Shown piece after piece: positions 11,605-22,511 of a stretch of DNA of 64,000 bases (position 1 is the stretch's first letter; each line of letters begins with the position of its first letter). Below the pieces are notes generated by a model, which ran no database searches, was not told the DNA's origin, and saw nothing but the letters and a program-made list of their open reading frames with translations. The position numbers and the translations under genes are program-made. The stretch is taken from positions 1 to 64,000 of the forward strand of contig NZ_AYYZ01000008.1 of assembly GCF_001435375.1 (NCBI RefSeq). Reading direction: 5' to 3'. This stretch comes from Ligilactobacillus araffinosus DSM 20653. GTDB taxonomy: Bacteria > Bacillota > Bacilli > Lactobacillales > Lactobacillaceae.

Positions 11605-12309
11605 TTAAAACGGACTGAATTGTAAAGGAAACAACGGATTGAGACTTAAAATTATTATCACACCAATCAAAAGCCAGGGAATAAAAGGCAGGATGGTTTG
11701 ATTTGAAAATTTTAACGCAAAGAAAGCTCCGCAAGAAGCGATTAAGATGATTATTGCAAGGGTAACGGGTGTAAATAAAATACTAAATAAACCTATTAAA
11801 CAGGTGTCAGCCCATCCAAAGTAATTGTTAAGTGATAAAATTGCGAGGCTTCCACAGATGATGATCCACAATTCGATTTGAATTAGATGAATCTTGAAAA
11901 TTCGATCAATAAAAATTAAGAGCACACCACTACCGCCGCCAAGTAAAAACTTAAGAGAGACAGTTTTGGTGAAAAAGTCTTCCAATGCTAAAATTAAAAG
12001 CCAAGTTAACAAGAGACAAAATTGAATTGCAGGCCACACTGAAAAGAATAAAAATAGATGAACAAAAAATATCCCGCCGAGAAATTCACCAATCGGATAC
12101 GCAATTGAAATTGGAAAATGACAATTAATACATTTTCCAGCCTGGAATAAGTATCCAAAAATCGGAATCAATTGCCACCATTTAAGATGCTGATGACAAT
12201 GATCACAAATAGATTGCTGAGCAGTCAATGTTTGATCGACGAAACGAATTGCCTGGCACATTGCGAACGAAACGCATGCGGCTCCTAAAATAAAAGCAAT
12301 AATTAACAT
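11605..12309 (-). CDS. comC: Prepilin peptidase (A24 family, ComC/PilD type)
   Basis: A 234-residue multi-pass aspartic peptidase that processes type IV-like pseudopilins such as the ComG proteins of competence. The N-terminal cytoplasmic domain has two CxxC pairs (CDHC, CINC) typical of A24A enzymes. The first catalytic aspartate is in ALEDFFTK. The second lies in FGWAD, where the family motif is GxGD, so the second glycine is alanine here. It stands alone between rpoC and rpsL, a place where lactobacilli commonly carry this gene. No pilin genes are in the window. Confidence 0.85.
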   Translation of the reverse strand: MLIIAFILGAACVSFAMCQAIRFVDQTLTAQQSICDHCHQHLKWWQLIPIFGYLFQAGKCINCHFPISIAYPIGEFLGGIFFVHLFLFFSVWPAIQFCLLLTWLLILALEDFFTKTVSLKFLLGGGSGVLLIFIDRIFKIHLIQIELWIIICGSLAILSLNNYFGWADTCLIGLFSILFTPVTLAIIILIASCGAFFALKFSNQTILPFIPWLLIGVIIILSLNPLFPLQFSPF

Positions 12310-12361
12310 ATAATTCCTCCTAAATATAATTACGAAATTTAAAATTATTTTTGAAATTGAA

Positions 12362-12390
12362 TTGACATCAAAAATGCTCTGTGATAAATT
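12362..12390 (+). promoter_or_regulatory. Promoter of the str operon
   Basis: Perfect TTGACA (12362-12367), 17-base spacer and extended -10 TGA-TAAATT ending 12390. About 125 bases of leader follow before rpsL. Confidence 0.78.
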
Positions 12391-12393
12391 AAA

Positions 12394-12500
12394 AAAGGTG
12401 CTTTATGAGAACTGTTTAGCACAGTAATATCTCACGCCGAGTTTTTTTATAATTAAAAAAGAAACTCCTGGGTGTGTGTACTAGAAAAATGACAATTAAG
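12394..12500 (+). ncRNA. Structured leader of rpsL-rpsG-fusA
   Basis: A two-part hairpin: TGAGA (12406-12410) pairs with TCTCA (12430-12434), and inside it ACTG pairs with CAGT around loop TTTAGCA. Then comes a longer inverted repeat from GAGTTTTTTT (12440) to AAACTC (12462-12467). The tract CTCCTGGGTGTGTG follows. This looks like an autoregulatory ribosomal-protein leader, but I do not recognise it as a named family. Confidence 0.5.
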
Positions 12501-12517
12501 GAAGGAGGAAGCTTTAG

Positions 12518-12934
12518 ATGCCTACAATTAACCAATTAGTTCGTAAAGGTCGTAAGTCTAAAGGTTCAAAATCTAATTCCCCAGCTTTAAACTTTGGGTA
12601 CAACAGTTACAAAAAAGTTCAAACAAACAATCCAGCTCCACAAAAGCGTGGGGTTGCAACTCGTGTTGGTACGATGACACCAAAGAAGCCTAACTCAGCT
12701 TTGCGGAAGTACGCTCGTGTACGTTTGTCAAACTTGATCGAAGTTACAGCTTACATTCCAGGTATTGGTCACAACTTGCAAGAACACAGCGTTGTTTTGA
12801 TTCGTGGTGGCCGTGTAAAAGACTTGCCTGGTGTTCGTTACCATGTTATCCGTGGCGCTTTGGATACAGCTGGTGTTGAAGGCCGGATGCAAAGCCGTTC
12901 AAAATATGGTGCAAAGAAGCCTAAGAAGAAATAA
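12518..12934 (+). CDS. rpsL: 30S ribosomal protein S12
   Basis: A 138-residue decoding-centre protein. The [11 protein letters not shown] loop, with the lysines associated with streptomycin sensitivity, is intact, as is LPGVRYH. The ATG follows AAGGAGGAA (12499-12509). First gene of rpsL-rpsG-fusA. Confidence 0.97.
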   Translation: MPTINQLVRKGRKSKGSKSNSPALNFGYNSYKKVQTNNPAPQKRGVATRVGTMTPKKPNSALRKYARVRLSNLIEVTAYIPGIGHNLQEHSVVLIRGGRVKDLPGVRYHVIRGALDTAGVEGRMQSRSKYGAKKPKKK

Positions 12935-12962
12935 TCAATACTTATTTTAGGAGGTAGAGCAT

Positions 12963-13433
12963 ATGCCAAGAAAAGGTCCTGCAGCAAAACGCGAAGTACC
13001 TGAAGATCCAATTTATCATTCACAATTGGTTACAAGTTTAATTAACCACCTTATGTTAGATGGTAAGCGTGGTACAGCTTCAAAGATTTTATACGAAGCA
13101 TTTGATATGATCAAAGAAAAGACTGGCAAGGATCCATTGGAAGTCTTTGAACAAGCAATGGAAAACGTTATGCCTGTTTTGGAAGTTAAGGCCCGCCGGA
13201 TTGGTGGTTCTAACTACCAAGTTCCGATCGAAGTACGTCCAGACCGTCGTCGTACATTAGGTTTACGTTGGATTGTAAACTACGCTCGTCTTCGTGGTGA
13301 ACACACAATGTCTGAACGTTTAGCAAAAGAAATTATGGATGCAGCTAACAATACTGGTGCTTCTGTTAAGAAACGTGAAGATACACACAAGATGGCTGAT
13401 GCAAACCGTGCATTCGCACACTATCGTTGGTAA
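12963..13433 (+). CDS. rpsG: 30S ribosomal protein S7
   Basis: A 156-residue protein that binds the 3' major domain of 16S rRNA and nucleates assembly of the 30S head. Conserved [12 protein letters not shown] start, the [10 protein letters not shown] rRNA-binding loop and the C-terminal [11 protein letters not shown]. It begins 28 bases after rpsL with AGGAGG. Confidence 0.97.
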   Translation: MPRKGPAAKREVPEDPIYHSQLVTSLINHLMLDGKRGTASKILYEAFDMIKEKTGKDPLEVFEQAMENVMPVLEVKARRIGGSNYQVPIEVRPDRRRTLGLRWIVNYARLRGEHTMSERLAKEIMDAANNTGASVKKREDTHKMADANRAFAHYRW

Positions 13434-13530
13434 TATTTTGTGGAATGGCTGTTATAGATTCTTTTATCCTATAATAGTCATTTTTTTGAAAATTCAATTG
13501 ATTTAATAATTGGAAGGAGAGAATAATTCC

Positions 13531-15624
13531 ATGGCTAATAAACGTGAATTCCCTTTGGAAAAAACACGTAATATCGGGATCGTAGCTCACATCGATGCTG
13601 GTAAAACAACTACAACAGAACGTATTCTTTACTATACAGGTAAAATTCACAAAATTGGTGAAACACATGATGGTGCTTCACAAATGGACTGGATGGAACA
13701 AGAACAAGAACGTGGGATCACAATCACATCAGCTGCTACAACAGCTCAATGGAAAGATCACCGAATCAACATCATTGATACCCCAGGGCACGTTGACTTC
13801 ACAATCGAAGTTGAACGTTCACTTCGTGTCTTAGACGGGGCCGTTGTTGTTTTGGATGCCCAATCAGGGGTAGAACCACAAACTGAAAACGTATGGCGCC
13901 AAGCAAATACATACGGAGTTCCACGGATCGTCTTCGTTAACAAGATGGATAAGATCGGTGCTAACTTCGATTATTCAGTAGATACAATTCGCGATCGTCT
14001 TCAAGCAAACCCATTGCCAGTTCAAATGCCAATCGGTGCTGAAGATGAATTCGAAGGGGTTATCGACTTAATCGAAATGAAGGCTGACCTTTATGATGAA
14101 GATAAGTTAGGTTCAAAGTGGGATACAGTTGATATCCCAGAAGAATATCGCGAAGAAGCTGAAAAGCGTCGTGAAGAAATGATCGAACAAATCGCTGATG
14201 TTGATGATGAAATCATGGAAAAATATCTTGGCGGTGAAGAAATTTCAAACGATGAACTTCGCGCAGCAATTCGTCGTGGAACATTAGCATTAGACCTCTT
14301 CCCAGTATTTGCTGGTTCAGCATTTAAGAACAAAGGTGTTCAAATGATGCTTGATGGGGTTAATGATTACTTACCATCACCATTAGATGTTAAACCATAT
14401 ACAGCTACAGATCCTGATACAGGTGAAGAAGTTGACTTGATTGCTGATGACTCAAAGCCATTTGCCGGTTTAGCATTTAAGATTGCAACTGACCCATTTG
14501 TTGGTCGTTTAACATACTTACGGGTTTACACAGGTACTTTGGAAGCTGGCTCATACGTATTGAACGCTACAAAGGGCAAGCGTGAACGTGTCGGTCGTTT
14601 ATTGCAAATGCACTCAAATCACCGTACAGAAATCCCAGAAGTATTCTCAGGTGATATTGCAGCCGCAATTGGTTTGAAAGATACAACAACTGGGGACTCA
14701 TTAACAGACCCAGATCACCCATTGATTCTTGAATCAATGGAATTCCCAGATCCGGTTATCCAAGTTTCAGTTGAACCGAAGTCAAAAGCTGACCAAGATA
14801 AGATGGATGTTGCTTTGCAAAAGCTTGCTGAAGAAGACCCATCATTCAAGGCTGAAACAAACCAAGAAACTGGTGAAACATTGATTGCCGGAATGGGTGA
14901 ATTGCACTTGGATATCATCGTTGACCGGATGAAGCGTGAATTCCACGTCGAAGCTAAAGTCGGCGAACCACAAGTTGCTTACCGTGAAACATTTACAAAG
15001 CAAGTATCTGCTCAAGGTAAGTTTGTTCGTCAATCAGGTGGTAAAGGTCAATATGGTGATGTTTGGATCGAATTCACACCAAATGAAGAGGGTAAAGGCT
15101 TTGAATTCGAAGATGCCATCGTTGGTGGGGTTGTTCCTCGTGAATACATTCCTTCAGTTGAACAAGGCTTGAAGGAAGCTATGCAAAACGGTGTCTTGGC
15201 TGGTTATCCGTTGATCGACGTTAAGGCGAAGTTATATGATGGTAGTTACCACGAAGTTGACTCAAGTGAAGCAGCCTTCAAAGTTGCTGCATCATTAGCA
15301 TTGAAGAACGCTGCAGCTAAGGCGGGCGCAGTTATCCTTGAACCAATCATGAAGGTTGAAATCGTATGTCCTGAAGACAACTTGGGTGATGTTATGGGAC
15401 ACGTTACAGCTCGTCGTGGTCGAGTTGACGGAATGGAAGCGCGTGGCGGTTCAGAAGTTGTTAATGCTTATGTACCATTGGCTGAAATGTTTGGTTACGC
15501 AACAACATTACGTTCAGCAACACAAGGTCGTGGAACATTCACAATGACAATGGATCACTATGAACCAGTTCCGAAGTCAATTCAAGAAGAAATTATTAAA
15601 AAGAACGGCGGTAACGCTGGTTAA
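13531..15624 (+). CDS. fusA: Elongation factor G
   Basis: A 697-residue translational GTPase that drives tRNA-mRNA translocation. G1 [14 protein letters not shown]3 DTPGH and G4 NKMD are all present, followed by domains II-V. The start is ATG at 13531 behind GGAAGGAGAG; an in-frame upstream ATG seven codons earlier would sit within the ribosome binding site and is unlikely. Last gene of the str operon. Elongation factor Tu (tuf) does not follow here, as is usual in lactobacilli. Confidence 0.97.
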   Translation: MANKREFPLEKTRNIGIVAHIDAGKTTTTERILYYTGKIHKIGETHDGASQMDWMEQEQERGITITSAATTAQWKDHRINIIDTPGHVDFTIEVERSLRVLDGAVVVLDAQSGVEPQTENVWRQANTYGVPRIVFVNKMDKIGANFDYSVDTIRDRLQANPLPVQMPIGAEDEFEGVIDLIEMKADLYDEDKLGSKWDTVDIPEEYREEAEKRREEMIEQIADVDDEIMEKYLGGEEISNDELRAAIRRGTLALDLFPVFAGSAFKNKGVQMMLDGVNDYLPSPLDVKPYTATDPDTGEEVDLIADDSKPFAGLAFKIATDPFVGRLTYLRVYTGTLEAGSYVLNATKGKRERVGRLLQMHSNHRTEIPEVFSGDIAAAIGLKDTTTGDSLTDPDHPLILESMEFPDPVIQVSVEPKSKADQDKMDVALQKLAEEDPSFKAETNQETGETLIAGMGELHLDIIVDRMKREFHVEAKVGEPQVAYRETFTKQVSAQGKFVRQSGGKGQYGDVWIEFTPNEEGKGFEFEDAIVGGVVPREYIPSVEQGLKEAMQNGVLAGYPLIDVKAKLYDGSYHEVDSSEAAFKVAASLALKNAAAKAGAVILEPIMKVEIVCPEDNLGDVMGHVTARRGRVDGMEARGGSEVVNAYVPLAEMFGYATTLRSATQGRGTFTMTMDHYEPVPKSIQEEIIKKNGGNAG

Positions 15625-15636
15625 TAATTGAATAGT

Positions 15637-15670
15637 AAAAAGTCATGCAAAAGCATGGCTTTTTATTTTT
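15637..15670 (+). terminator. Terminator of the str operon
   Basis: AAAAAGTCATGC/GCATGGCTTTTT stem (one T-G pair), loop AAAA, T-rich tail. Confidence 0.88.
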
Positions 15671-15781
15671 GCCTTATAATAGGTAAAGGAATTCTTATAG
15701 TAAAATGGAAATCAGAAAAATTCTTGCTTTTTCGTATACATTGTAATAAACTATTAAGGTACTTGCGATTTCGTAAGTATT

Positions 15782-15810
15782 TTGTTCTGTGTTTATAAAT
15801 AAGCTAAGAT
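15782..15810 (+). promoter_or_regulatory. Probable promoter of the S10 operon
   Basis: TTGTTC (15782-15787), 17-base spacer, TAAGAT (15805-15810), directly upstream of the structured leader. A small hairpin ACTTGCGA/TCGTAAGT lies immediately before it, so the exact start is uncertain. Confidence 0.5.
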
Positions 15811-15816
15811 GTGAAA

Positions 15817-15896
15817 GGTTGCGACACACCCGGCCGCTTTGCCACGAGTGAATCGGTAATTTTCACGGAGCTAGTCTTATTTTAAAAATAGACGAA
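15817..15896 (+). ncRNA. Structured leader of the S10 operon
   Basis: About 80 bases contain GCGACACACCCGGCCGC, GGAGCTAGTC and a hairpin GTCTTATTTT/AAAAATAGAC just before the rpsJ ribosome binding site. I have seen similar GACAC-CCCGGC blocks ahead of rpsJ in other lactobacilli, but that is recollection, not a search. Probably a cis-regulatory ribosomal-protein leader. Confidence 0.5.
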
Positions 15897-15908
15897 GGAG
15901 GGAACATC

Positions 15909-16217
15909 ATGGCAAAACAAAAAATTCGTATTCGTTTAAAAGCATACGAACATCGTATTTTAGATCAATCTGCTGATAAGATTGTTGAAACAGCAAAGAG
16001 AACAGGTGCCCAAATCTCAGGCCCGATTCCTTTGCCAACAGAACGGACGTTATACACGGTTATCCGTTCACCACACAAATATAAGGATTCACGTGAACAA
16101 TTCGAAATGCGCACTCACAAGCGTTTAATCGATATTGTAAATCCTACACCAAAGACAGTTGATTCATTGATGAAACTTGATTTACCATCAGGTGTAGATA
16201 TCGAAATCAAATTATAA
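15909..16217 (+). CDS. rpsJ: 30S ribosomal protein S10
   Basis: 102 residues; the whole-length match includes [13 protein letters not shown] and the long loop with GPIPLPT. Also known as the antitermination factor NusE. ATG behind GAAGGAGGG. First gene of the S10-spc-alpha supercluster that runs to 30072. Confidence 0.97.
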   Translation: MAKQKIRIRLKAYEHRILDQSADKIVETAKRTGAQISGPIPLPTERTLYTVIRSPHKYKDSREQFEMRTHKRLIDIVNPTPKTVDSLMKLDLPSGVDIEIKL

Positions 16218-16247
16218 TTTTAAATTAGTTAAATTGGAGGTGTACTC

Positions 16248-16871
16248 ATGACCACAAAAGGAATCTTAGGAAAAAAGGTAGGTATGACACAAGTCTTTAC
16301 TGAAGATGGGGAATTAGTACCTGTAACTGTTGTTGAAGTTGGCTCAAACGTCGTTATGCAAGTTAAGACAATGGAAAATGATGGTTACGAAGCAATTCAA
16401 TTAGGTTTTGATGACCAACGTGAAGTTAAGGCTAACAAACCTGCTAAAGGTCATGCAGCAAAAGCTAAAACTGCTCCTAAGCGCTTCGTTCGTGAAATTC
16501 GCGGTGTAGAGCTTGGAGAATATAACGTTGGTGACGAAATCAAAGCTGATATTTTCGAAGCTGGCGAATTTGTAGATGTAACAGGTACTTCAAAGGGACA
16601 CGGTTTCCAAGGTAACATCAAACGTTGGGGCCAAAGTCGCGGACCTATGGCACACGGTTCTCGTTATCACCGTCGTCCAGGTTCAATGGGTTCAATTATT
16701 AACCGTGTATTCCCTGGTAAGGTATTACCTGGTCGCATGGGTGGCAAACGAGTTACAATCCAAAACTTGGAAATCGTTAAAGCTGATACAGAAAATGGTG
16801 TACTTTTAATCAAAGGTAACATTCCAGGCGCAAACAAGTCATTTGTTACTATTAAAAGTACAGTGAAATAA
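16248..16871 (+). CDS. rplC: 50S ribosomal protein L3
   Basis: A 207-residue early-assembly protein. The central extension near [13 protein letters not shown] reaches towards the peptidyl transferase centre. N-terminus [17 protein letters not shown] behind GGAGG, 30 bases after rpsJ. Confidence 0.97.
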   Translation: MTTKGILGKKVGMTQVFTEDGELVPVTVVEVGSNVVMQVKTMENDGYEAIQLGFDDQREVKANKPAKGHAAKAKTAPKRFVREIRGVELGEYNVGDEIKADIFEAGEFVDVTGTSKGHGFQGNIKRWGQSRGPMAHGSRYHRRPGSMGSIINRVFPGKVLPGRMGGKRVTIQNLEIVKADTENGVLLIKGNIPGANKSFVTIKSTVK

Positions 16872-16894
16872 TTAGATGAAGGGAGGAAACTTAC

Positions 16895-17518
16895 ATGCCA
16901 AAGGTTACATTATTCAACCAAGACGGTAGCAAGAACGGTGAAGTTTCATTAAACGACACAGTTTTTGGTATCGAACCAAACGACAGCGTAATTTTTGATG
17001 CTGTATTGATGCAACGTGCTTCAATGCGTCAAGGTACACACGCTGTAAAGAACAGAAGTGCCGTACGTGGCGGTGGTAAGAAGCCATGGCGTCAAAAGGG
17101 TACAGGTCGTGCCCGTCAAGGTTCAATCCGTTCACCACAATGGGTAGGCGGTGGTACCGTATTCGGACCAACACCTCGTTCATACGCTTACAAACTTCCA
17201 CGCAAAGTTCGTCGCTTAGCTATTAAATCAGTACTTTCACAAAAGGTATTAGATGAAGGCTTAGTTGTTGTTAACGAATTAAAATTCGAACAACCAAGAA
17301 CAAAAGCATTTGCAGAAGTTTTAAGCAACTTAGATGTTAATTCAAAGGTATTAGTAGTTCTTGAAGATGACAATGCAAACGCTGCTTTAGCTGCACGGAA
17401 TTTAAAGAATGTTACTGTTATCCCAGCTAAAGGTTTGAACGTCTTAGATGTTATCAACAACGATAAGATGGTCATCACTAAAGGAGCTCTTTCTCAAGTA
17501 GAGGAGGTTCTTGCATAA
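16895..17518 (+). CDS. rplD: 50S ribosomal protein L4
   Basis: 207 residues with the basic tunnel loop ([20 protein letters not shown]) that lines the nascent-peptide exit and affects macrolide binding. In E. coli L4 represses the S10 operon; whether this protein does so with the leader at 15817 is unknown. The stop overlaps the rplW start by one base (TAATG). Confidence 0.97.
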   Translation: MPKVTLFNQDGSKNGEVSLNDTVFGIEPNDSVIFDAVLMQRASMRQGTHAVKNRSAVRGGGKKPWRQKGTGRARQGSIRSPQWVGGGTVFGPTPRSYAYKLPRKVRRLAIKSVLSQKVLDEGLVVVNELKFEQPRTKAFAEVLSNLDVNSKVLVVLEDDNANAALAARNLKNVTVIPAKGLNVLDVINNDKMVITKGALSQVEEVLA

Positions 17519-17805
17519 TGGAATCACGCGATGTAATTTTACGTCCAGTTATTACAGAAGCTTCAATGGCTGATATGGACGATAAACGCTATACATTTGA
17601 TGTTGATACACGTGCGACAAAGACACAAGTCAAGAGTGCGGTTGAAGACATCTTTGATGTTAAGGTTGCTAAGGTTAACATTATGAATGTTAAGGGTAAA
17701 AAGAAGCGCATGGGTCGTTATGAAGGCTACACAAAGAAGCGCCGCAAAGCAATCGTTACATTAACATCAGATTCAAAAGAAATTAAATTATTCGACGAAG
17801 AATAA
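17518..17805 (+). CDS. rplW: 50S ribosomal protein L23
   Basis: A 95-residue protein at the tunnel exit that docks trigger factor and SRP. It shows [12 protein letters not shown] at the N-terminus and the [11 protein letters not shown] loop. It begins in the TAATG overlap with rplD, with GAGGAGG about 10 bases upstream inside rplD. Confidence 0.96.
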   Translation: MESRDVILRPVITEASMADMDDKRYTFDVDTRATKTQVKSAVEDIFDVKVAKVNIMNVKGKKKRMGRYEGYTKKRRKAIVTLTSDSKEIKLFDEE

Positions 17806-17833
17806 TAATATTAAGTAATAGGAGGAAAACACA

Positions 17834-18667
17834 GTGGGGATCAAGAAATATAAACCAACTTCTAACGGTCGCCGGAATATGACTGGTTCAGACTTTGCTG
17901 AAATTACAAAGACAACACCAGAAAAGTCATTACTTGTTTCAAAAAGCAAGACAGCTGGCCGGAATTCATATGGTCACATTACAGTTCGTCACCGTGGTGG
18001 CGGTCACAAACGTAAGTACCGTGTGATTGATTTTAAGCGGAACAAAGATAATGTTCCTGCAACAGTAAAAGCAATTGAATATGATCCAAACCGTTCAGCA
18101 AACATTGCATTGTTAGTTTATGCTGATGGTACAAAATCATATATCCTTGCTCCTAAGGGCCTCGAAGTAGGCCAAAAGGTTCAATCAGGTAAGGATGCAG
18201 ATATTAAGGTTGGTAACGCACTTCCATTGGAAAACATTCCTGTTGGTACAGTTATCCACAATATCGAATTAAAGCCAGGTAAAGGTGGACAATTAGTTCG
18301 TTCAGCTGGTACATCAGCACAATTACTTGGTAAGGAAGGCAAGTATGCCATTGTTCGTTTGACATCAGGCGAAACACGGATGATCTTAATTTCATGCCGG
18401 GCAACAATTGGTGCCGTAGGTAACGAACAACACGAATTGATCAATATTGGTAAAGCCGGACGTTCACGTTGGATGGGTAAGCGGCCTCAATCACGTGGTT
18501 CTGTAATGAACCCTAACGATCACCCTCATGGTGGTGGTGAAGGTAAAGCTCCAGTTGGTCGTCCATCACCATTATCACCATGGGGTAAGAAGACAACTGG
18601 TCTTAAGACTCGTTCAAAGAAGGCAAAATCAAACAAATTTATCGTTCGTTCACGTCACAAGAAATAA
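17834..18667 (+). CDS. rplB: 50S ribosomal protein L2
   Basis: 277 residues. Conserved [12 protein letters not shown], and the C-terminal [13 protein letters not shown] block whose histidine is linked to peptidyl transferase activity. GTG start at 17834 after AGGAGGAAAA. Confidence 0.97.
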   Translation: MGIKKYKPTSNGRRNMTGSDFAEITKTTPEKSLLVSKSKTAGRNSYGHITVRHRGGGHKRKYRVIDFKRNKDNVPATVKAIEYDPNRSANIALLVYADGTKSYILAPKGLEVGQKVQSGKDADIKVGNALPLENIPVGTVIHNIELKPGKGGQLVRSAGTSAQLLGKEGKYAIVRLTSGETRMILISCRATIGAVGNEQHELINIGKAGRSRWMGKRPQSRGSVMNPNDHPHGGGEGKAPVGRPSPLSPWGKKTTGLKTRSKKAKSNKFIVRSRHKK

Positions 18668-18704
18668 TTGCCTATAAGGTAATTATCTGAAAGGAGGACA
18701 AACA

Positions 18705-18986
18705 TTGAGTCGGAGTTTGAAAAAAGGACCTTTCGTCGATAAACATTTGATGAAAAAGGTTGAAGCACAAGCTGATCAAGAAAAAAAATCAGTAATTAAG
18801 ACATGGTCACGCCGTTCAACAATCTTCCCTAGCTTTATCGGCTATACGATTGCTGTATATGATGGCCGCAAGCACGTGCCAGTTTACATTCAAGAAGATA
18901 TGGTTGGACATAAATTAGGTGAATTTGTTCCAACACGAACATTCCATGGTCACGGCGGAGACGACAAGAAGACAGGCGTAAGATAA
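18705..18986 (+). CDS. rpsS: 30S ribosomal protein S19
   Basis: A 93-residue 30S head protein, N-terminus [11 protein letters not shown], with the [14 protein letters not shown] core. TTG start behind AAAGGAGG (18691-18698). Confidence 0.96.
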   Translation: MSRSLKKGPFVDKHLMKKVEAQADQEKKSVIKTWSRRSTIFPSFIGYTIAVYDGRKHVPVYIQEDMVGHKLGEFVPTRTFHGHGGDDKKTGVR

Positions 18987-19002
18987 TAAGGGAGGATAAA
19001 GC

Positions 19003-19350
19003 ATGGCTGAACAAGTTACATCAGCAAAGGCAACCGCTCGAATGGTCCGTATCCCTGCACGTAAAGCACGTCTTGTGATCGACCTTATCCGTGGCAAAAA
19101 AGTTGCTGACGCATTGGGCATCTTGAAATTTACACCAAGAAAAGGTGCTTACTTAATTGAAAAAGTTCTTAATTCTGCAATCGCAAACGCAGAAAACAAT
19201 TTTGATTTAGATGTTGAAGATTTATATGTAAGCGAAGCTTATGTTAACGAAGGACCAACTTTGAAACGGTTCCGTCCTCGTGCTAAAGGTTCTGCTTCTC
19301 CAATCAACAAACGTACAAGCCACATTACGATTGTGGTATCTGCTAAATAA
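19003..19350 (+). CDS. rplV: 50S ribosomal protein L22
   Basis: 115 residues. The extended beta hairpin near [14 protein letters not shown] reaches the exit-tunnel constriction and is a site of macrolide-resistance changes in other species; it looks normal here. ATG behind GGGAGG. Confidence 0.96.
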   Translation: MAEQVTSAKATARMVRIPARKARLVIDLIRGKKVADALGILKFTPRKGAYLIEKVLNSAIANAENNFDLDVEDLYVSEAYVNEGPTLKRFRPRAKGSASPINKRTSHITIVVSAK

Positions 19351-19363
19351 GGAGGGATAACGC

Positions 19364-20020
19364 GTGGGTCAAAAAGTTAATCCAACCGGATTACGTGTCG
19401 GTATCATTCGTGACTGGGATGCAAAATGGTACGCTGAAAAAGATTTTGCAACAGATTTACACGAAGACTTACGAATCCGTAAATTCATCGAAAATAAATT
19501 AGCCAACGCTTCTGTCTCAACTATTGAAATTGAACGTGCTGCAAAGCGTGTTAACATTTCAATTCATACTGCTAAGCCAGGAATGGTTATCGGTAAAGGT
19601 GGATCAGAAGTTGAAAAGTTACGTCAAGAATTAAACAAGTTAACTGGTAAACGCGTACACATTAACATTGTTGAAATCAAGAAACCAGACTTAGATGCTA
19701 AGTTAGTTGGCGAAAACATTGCACAACAATTGGAAAACCGGATTGCATTCCGTCGTGCAATGAAGCAAGCAATGCAACGTACAATGCGTGCAGGTGCAAA
19801 GGGTATCAAAGTTCAAGTTGCAGGTCGTTTAAACGGGGCAGATATGTCACGGGTTGAACACTTCTCAGACGGAACAGTTCCTTTGCATACATTACGCGCT
19901 GATATTGACTATGCATGGGTAGAAGCTTCTACAACATATGGTCAATTAGGTGTTAAGGTATGGATCTACCGTGGTGAAGTATTACCAACAAAGAAAAACA
20001 ATAGTAAAGGAGGGAAATAA
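19364..20020 (+). CDS. rpsC: 30S ribosomal protein S3
   Basis: 218 residues. The type II KH domain carries VIGKGGSEV (the GxxG loop), and the C-terminal domain lies at the mRNA entry tunnel. GTG start behind AAGGAGGG, 13 bases after rplV. Confidence 0.96.
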   Translation: MGQKVNPTGLRVGIIRDWDAKWYAEKDFATDLHEDLRIRKFIENKLANASVSTIEIERAAKRVNISIHTAKPGMVIGKGGSEVEKLRQELNKLTGKRVHINIVEIKKPDLDAKLVGENIAQQLENRIAFRRAMKQAMQRTMRAGAKGIKVQVAGRLNGADMSRVEHFSDGTVPLHTLRADIDYAWVEASTTYGQLGVKVWIYRGEVLPTKKNNSKGGK

Positions 20021-20023
20021 TCT

Positions 20024-20458
20024 ATGTTAGTACCAAAACGTGTAAAGCACCGTCGTGAATTCCGTGGTCACATGCGTGGCGAAGCTAAGGGTGGCAAGAC
20101 AGTTACATTTGGTGAATTTGGTTTACAAGCAACTGAATCACACTGGATCACAAACCGTCAAATCGAAGCTGCTCGTATTGCGATGACTCGTTATATGAAG
20201 CGTGGCGGAAAAGTTTGGATTAAGATTTTCCCTCACAAATCATATACTGCTAAAGCTATTGGTGTTCGTATGGGTTCTGGGAAAGGTACACCAGAAGGCT
20301 GGGTTGCTCCAGTAAAGCGTGGCAAGGTCATGTTTGAAATTGCTGGCGTTTCTGAAGAAGTTGCTCGTGAAGCTTTCCGTTTAGCTTCCCACAAGCTCCC
20401 AGTGAAGACTAAGTTTGTAAAACGTGAGGAAGTAGGTGGCGAATCAAATGAAGGCTAA
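20024..20458 (+). CDS. rplP: 50S ribosomal protein L16
   Basis: 144 residues with [15 protein letters not shown] at the N-terminus and RMGSGKG-PEGWVA near the tRNA-facing loop. It begins three bases after rpsC and overlaps the start of rpmC by 11 bases, which suggests translational coupling. Confidence 0.96.
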   Translation: MLVPKRVKHRREFRGHMRGEAKGGKTVTFGEFGLQATESHWITNRQIEAARIAMTRYMKRGGKVWIKIFPHKSYTAKAIGVRMGSGKGTPEGWVAPVKRGKVMFEIAGVSEEVAREAFRLASHKLPVKTKFVKREEVGGESNEG

Positions 20459-20642
20459 AGAAATTAATGAATTAACCACTGCTGAAATGCTTGAAAAAGA
20501 AAAGCAATATAAAGAAGAATTATTTAACTTACGCTTCCAATTAGCTACCGGTCAATTGGAAAACACTGCTCGGTTAAAAGCAGTTCGTAAGAACATTGCA
20601 CGTATTAAAACTGCATTACGTCAAGCAGAATTAAACAAATAA
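20448..20642 (+). CDS. rpmC: 50S ribosomal protein L29
   Basis: A 64-residue two-helix protein near the tunnel exit. I choose ATG 20448 (MKAKEINEL) because AGGTGG lies eight bases upstream; an in-frame ATG four codons earlier would lack that spacing. Confidence 0.94.
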   Translation: MKAKEINELTTAEMLEKEKQYKEELFNLRFQLATGQLENTARLKAVRKNIARIKTALRQAELNK

Positions 20643-20668
20643 GAATACGAAAAGGAGGCTAATTTCGC

Positions 20669-20935
20669 ATGAGTGAAACTCGTAATCACCGTAAAGTTTA
20701 TCAAGGACGTGTGGTCTCAGATAAAATGGATAAAACAATCACGGTTGCTGTTGAAACTTATGTTAACCACAAGGTTTACGGTAAGCGTGTTAAATACACA
20801 AAGAAATTCAAAGCTCACGACGAAAACAACGAAGCAAAAGTTGGCGATATCGTAAAGATTATGGAAACACGTCCATTGTCAGCTACAAAACGTTTCCGTT
20901 TATTAGAAATTGTTGAAAAAGCAGTTATTCTTTAA
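20669..20935 (+). CDS. rpsQ: 30S ribosomal protein S17
   Basis: An 88-residue OB-fold primary 16S rRNA binder. [14 protein letters not shown] and [13 protein letters not shown] are conserved. ATG behind AAAGGAGG. Confidence 0.96.
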   Translation: MSETRNHRKVYQGRVVSDKMDKTITVAVETYVNHKVYGKRVKYTKKFKAHDENNEAKVGDIVKIMETRPLSATKRFRLLEIVEKAVIL

Positions 20936-21000
20936 TGAATAACCCAAAGAACTAATTCGTATTCTACTAATTATCTAATAGCGAAAGGAGGACACTTACT

Positions 21001-21369
21001 GTGATCCAACAAGAAAGTCGTTTAAAAGTCGCTGATAACTCAGGAGCACGTGAACTCTTAGTAATCAAGATCTTAGGTGGTTCTCGTGTTAAGACTGCTA
21101 ATATCGGTGACATCATTGTTGCTACTGTTAAACAAGCAACACCAGGTGGCGTTGTCAAAAAAGGCGATGTTGTAAAAGCTGTTGTTGTTCGTACAAAGTC
21201 TGGCGTACACCGTGCTGATGGCTCATACATCAAATTTGATGAAAATGCTGCAGTAATCATTAGTGATGATAAGTCACCTAAAGGTACACGTATTTTCGGA
21301 CCAATCGCCCGTGAATTACGTGATGGAAACTTCATGAAGATCGTTTCCTTAGCACCTGAAGTATTATAA
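21001..21369 (+). CDS. rplN: 50S ribosomal protein L14
   Basis: 122 residues. [16 protein letters not shown] and [11 protein letters not shown] are hallmarks. It contacts 16S rRNA in bridge B8 and is the docking site of the silencing factor RsfS. GTG start behind GAAAGGAGG. A 65-base gap precedes it, longer than most in this cluster, with no clear promoter. Confidence 0.96.
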   Translation: MIQQESRLKVADNSGARELLVIKILGGSRVKTANIGDIIVATVKQATPGGVVKKGDVVKAVVVRTKSGVHRADGSYIKFDENAAVIISDDKSPKGTRIFGPIARELRDGNFMKIVSLAPEVL

Positions 21370-21404
21370 TGAACCATTAGTTGATAAGGAGGTGCACAAG
21401 CAAT

Positions 21405-21710
21405 ATGTTCATCAAAAAGAATGATAAAGTTAAAGTAATCGCCGGTAAAGATAAAGGCAAAGAAGGTACAGTTGAAAAAGTATTTCCTTCAAAAGAACGT
21501 GTAATCGTTAAAGGCGTAAACATCGTTAAGAAGCACCAAAAACCAACTAACGCAAATCCAAATGGTGGAATTGTTGAAGTTGAAGCACCGATTCATGTTT
21601 CTAACGTTATGCTTATCGATCCTTCAAACAATGAACCAACACGGGTTGGCTTCAAGATTGAAGATGGCAAGAAAGTACGTGTTTCTAAAAAGACAGGTAA
21701 AACATTGTAA
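21405..21710 (+). CDS. rplX: 50S ribosomal protein L24
   Basis: About 101 residues with a KOW motif ([14 protein letters not shown]). It initiates 50S assembly. ATG 21405 (MFIKKNDKV) is chosen from AAGGAGGTG upstream (21387-21395); a start eight codons earlier lies ahead of that site. Confidence 0.95.
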   Translation: MFIKKNDKVKVIAGKDKGKEGTVEKVFPSKERVIVKGVNIVKKHQKPTNANPNGGIVEVEAPIHVSNVMLIDPSNNEPTRVGFKIEDGKKVRVSKKTGKTL

Positions 21711-21734
21711 TAAAGGAAGGAGGATACTTTCTTC

Positions 21735-22277
21735 ATGGAAAATCGCTTAAAAGAAAAGTATGATAAAGAAATCGTTCCATCAATGATGGAAAAATTCAAT
21801 TATACATCAGTAATGCAAGCACCAAAGATTGATAAGATCGTTATCAACATGGGTGTTGGTGATGCTGTAAGTAACGCTAAAAACTTAGACGAAGCAGTTG
21901 AAGAATTAACTTTGATTGCTGGTCAAAAACCAGTTATCACACGTGCTAAGAAATCAATCGCTGGTTTCCGTTTACGTGAAGGTAACGCAATTGGTTGCAA
22001 GGTTACATTACGTGGTCAACGGATGTACGAATTCTTAGACAAATTGATCTCAGTTTCATTACCACGTGTTCGTGACTTCCATGGAATCAGCAAACGTGCG
22101 TTTGATGGTCGTGGAAACTACACGCTTGGAATCAAGGAACAATTAATCTTCCCAGAAATTGATTTCGATAATGTTAACAAGGTTCGTGGAATGGACATTG
22201 TAATCGTAACAACTGCTAACACAGACGAAGAATCAAAAGAATTATTAACTCAATTAGGAATGCCATTCGCTAAGTAG
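21735..22277 (+). CDS. rplE: 50S ribosomal protein L5
   Basis: A 180-residue 5S rRNA-binding protein of the central protuberance, with [11 protein letters not shown]-like and [17 protein letters not shown] segments. ATG behind AAGGAGG. Confidence 0.96.
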   Translation: MENRLKEKYDKEIVPSMMEKFNYTSVMQAPKIDKIVINMGVGDAVSNAKNLDEAVEELTLIAGQKPVITRAKKSIAGFRLREGNAIGCKVTLRGQRMYEFLDKLISVSLPRVRDFHGISKRAFDGRGNYTLGIKEQLIFPEIDFDNVNKVRGMDIVIVTTANTDEESKELLTQLGMPFAK

Positions 22278-22292
22278 TAAGGGGGTTTCACA

Positions 22293-22478
22293 TTGGCTAA
22301 AAAGTCACAAATTGCAAAGAATAAACGTGCTGCTAAGTTCTCAACACAAGAATATACTCGTTGCGAACGTTGTGGCCGTCCACATTCTGTATATCGTAAA
22401 TTTAAGTTATGTCGTATCTGCCTTCGTGAACTTGCTCATAAGGGTCAAATCCCTGGCATGAAAAAGGCTAGCTGGTAA
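22293..22478 (+). CDS. rpsN: 30S ribosomal protein S14, zinc-binding type
   Basis: The short 61-residue type Z form, with CERCGRPH and CRICLREL providing four zinc-ligand cysteines. TTG start behind GGGGG. Many lactic acid bacteria also carry a longer zinc-independent paralogue elsewhere; none is in this window. Confidence 0.95.
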   Translation: MAKKSQIAKNKRAAKFSTQEYTRCERCGRPHSVYRKFKLCRICLRELAHKGQIPGMKKASW

Positions 22479-22511
22479 TCCATAATAAAGTAAGTAAGGA
22501 GGCAAAATAAT

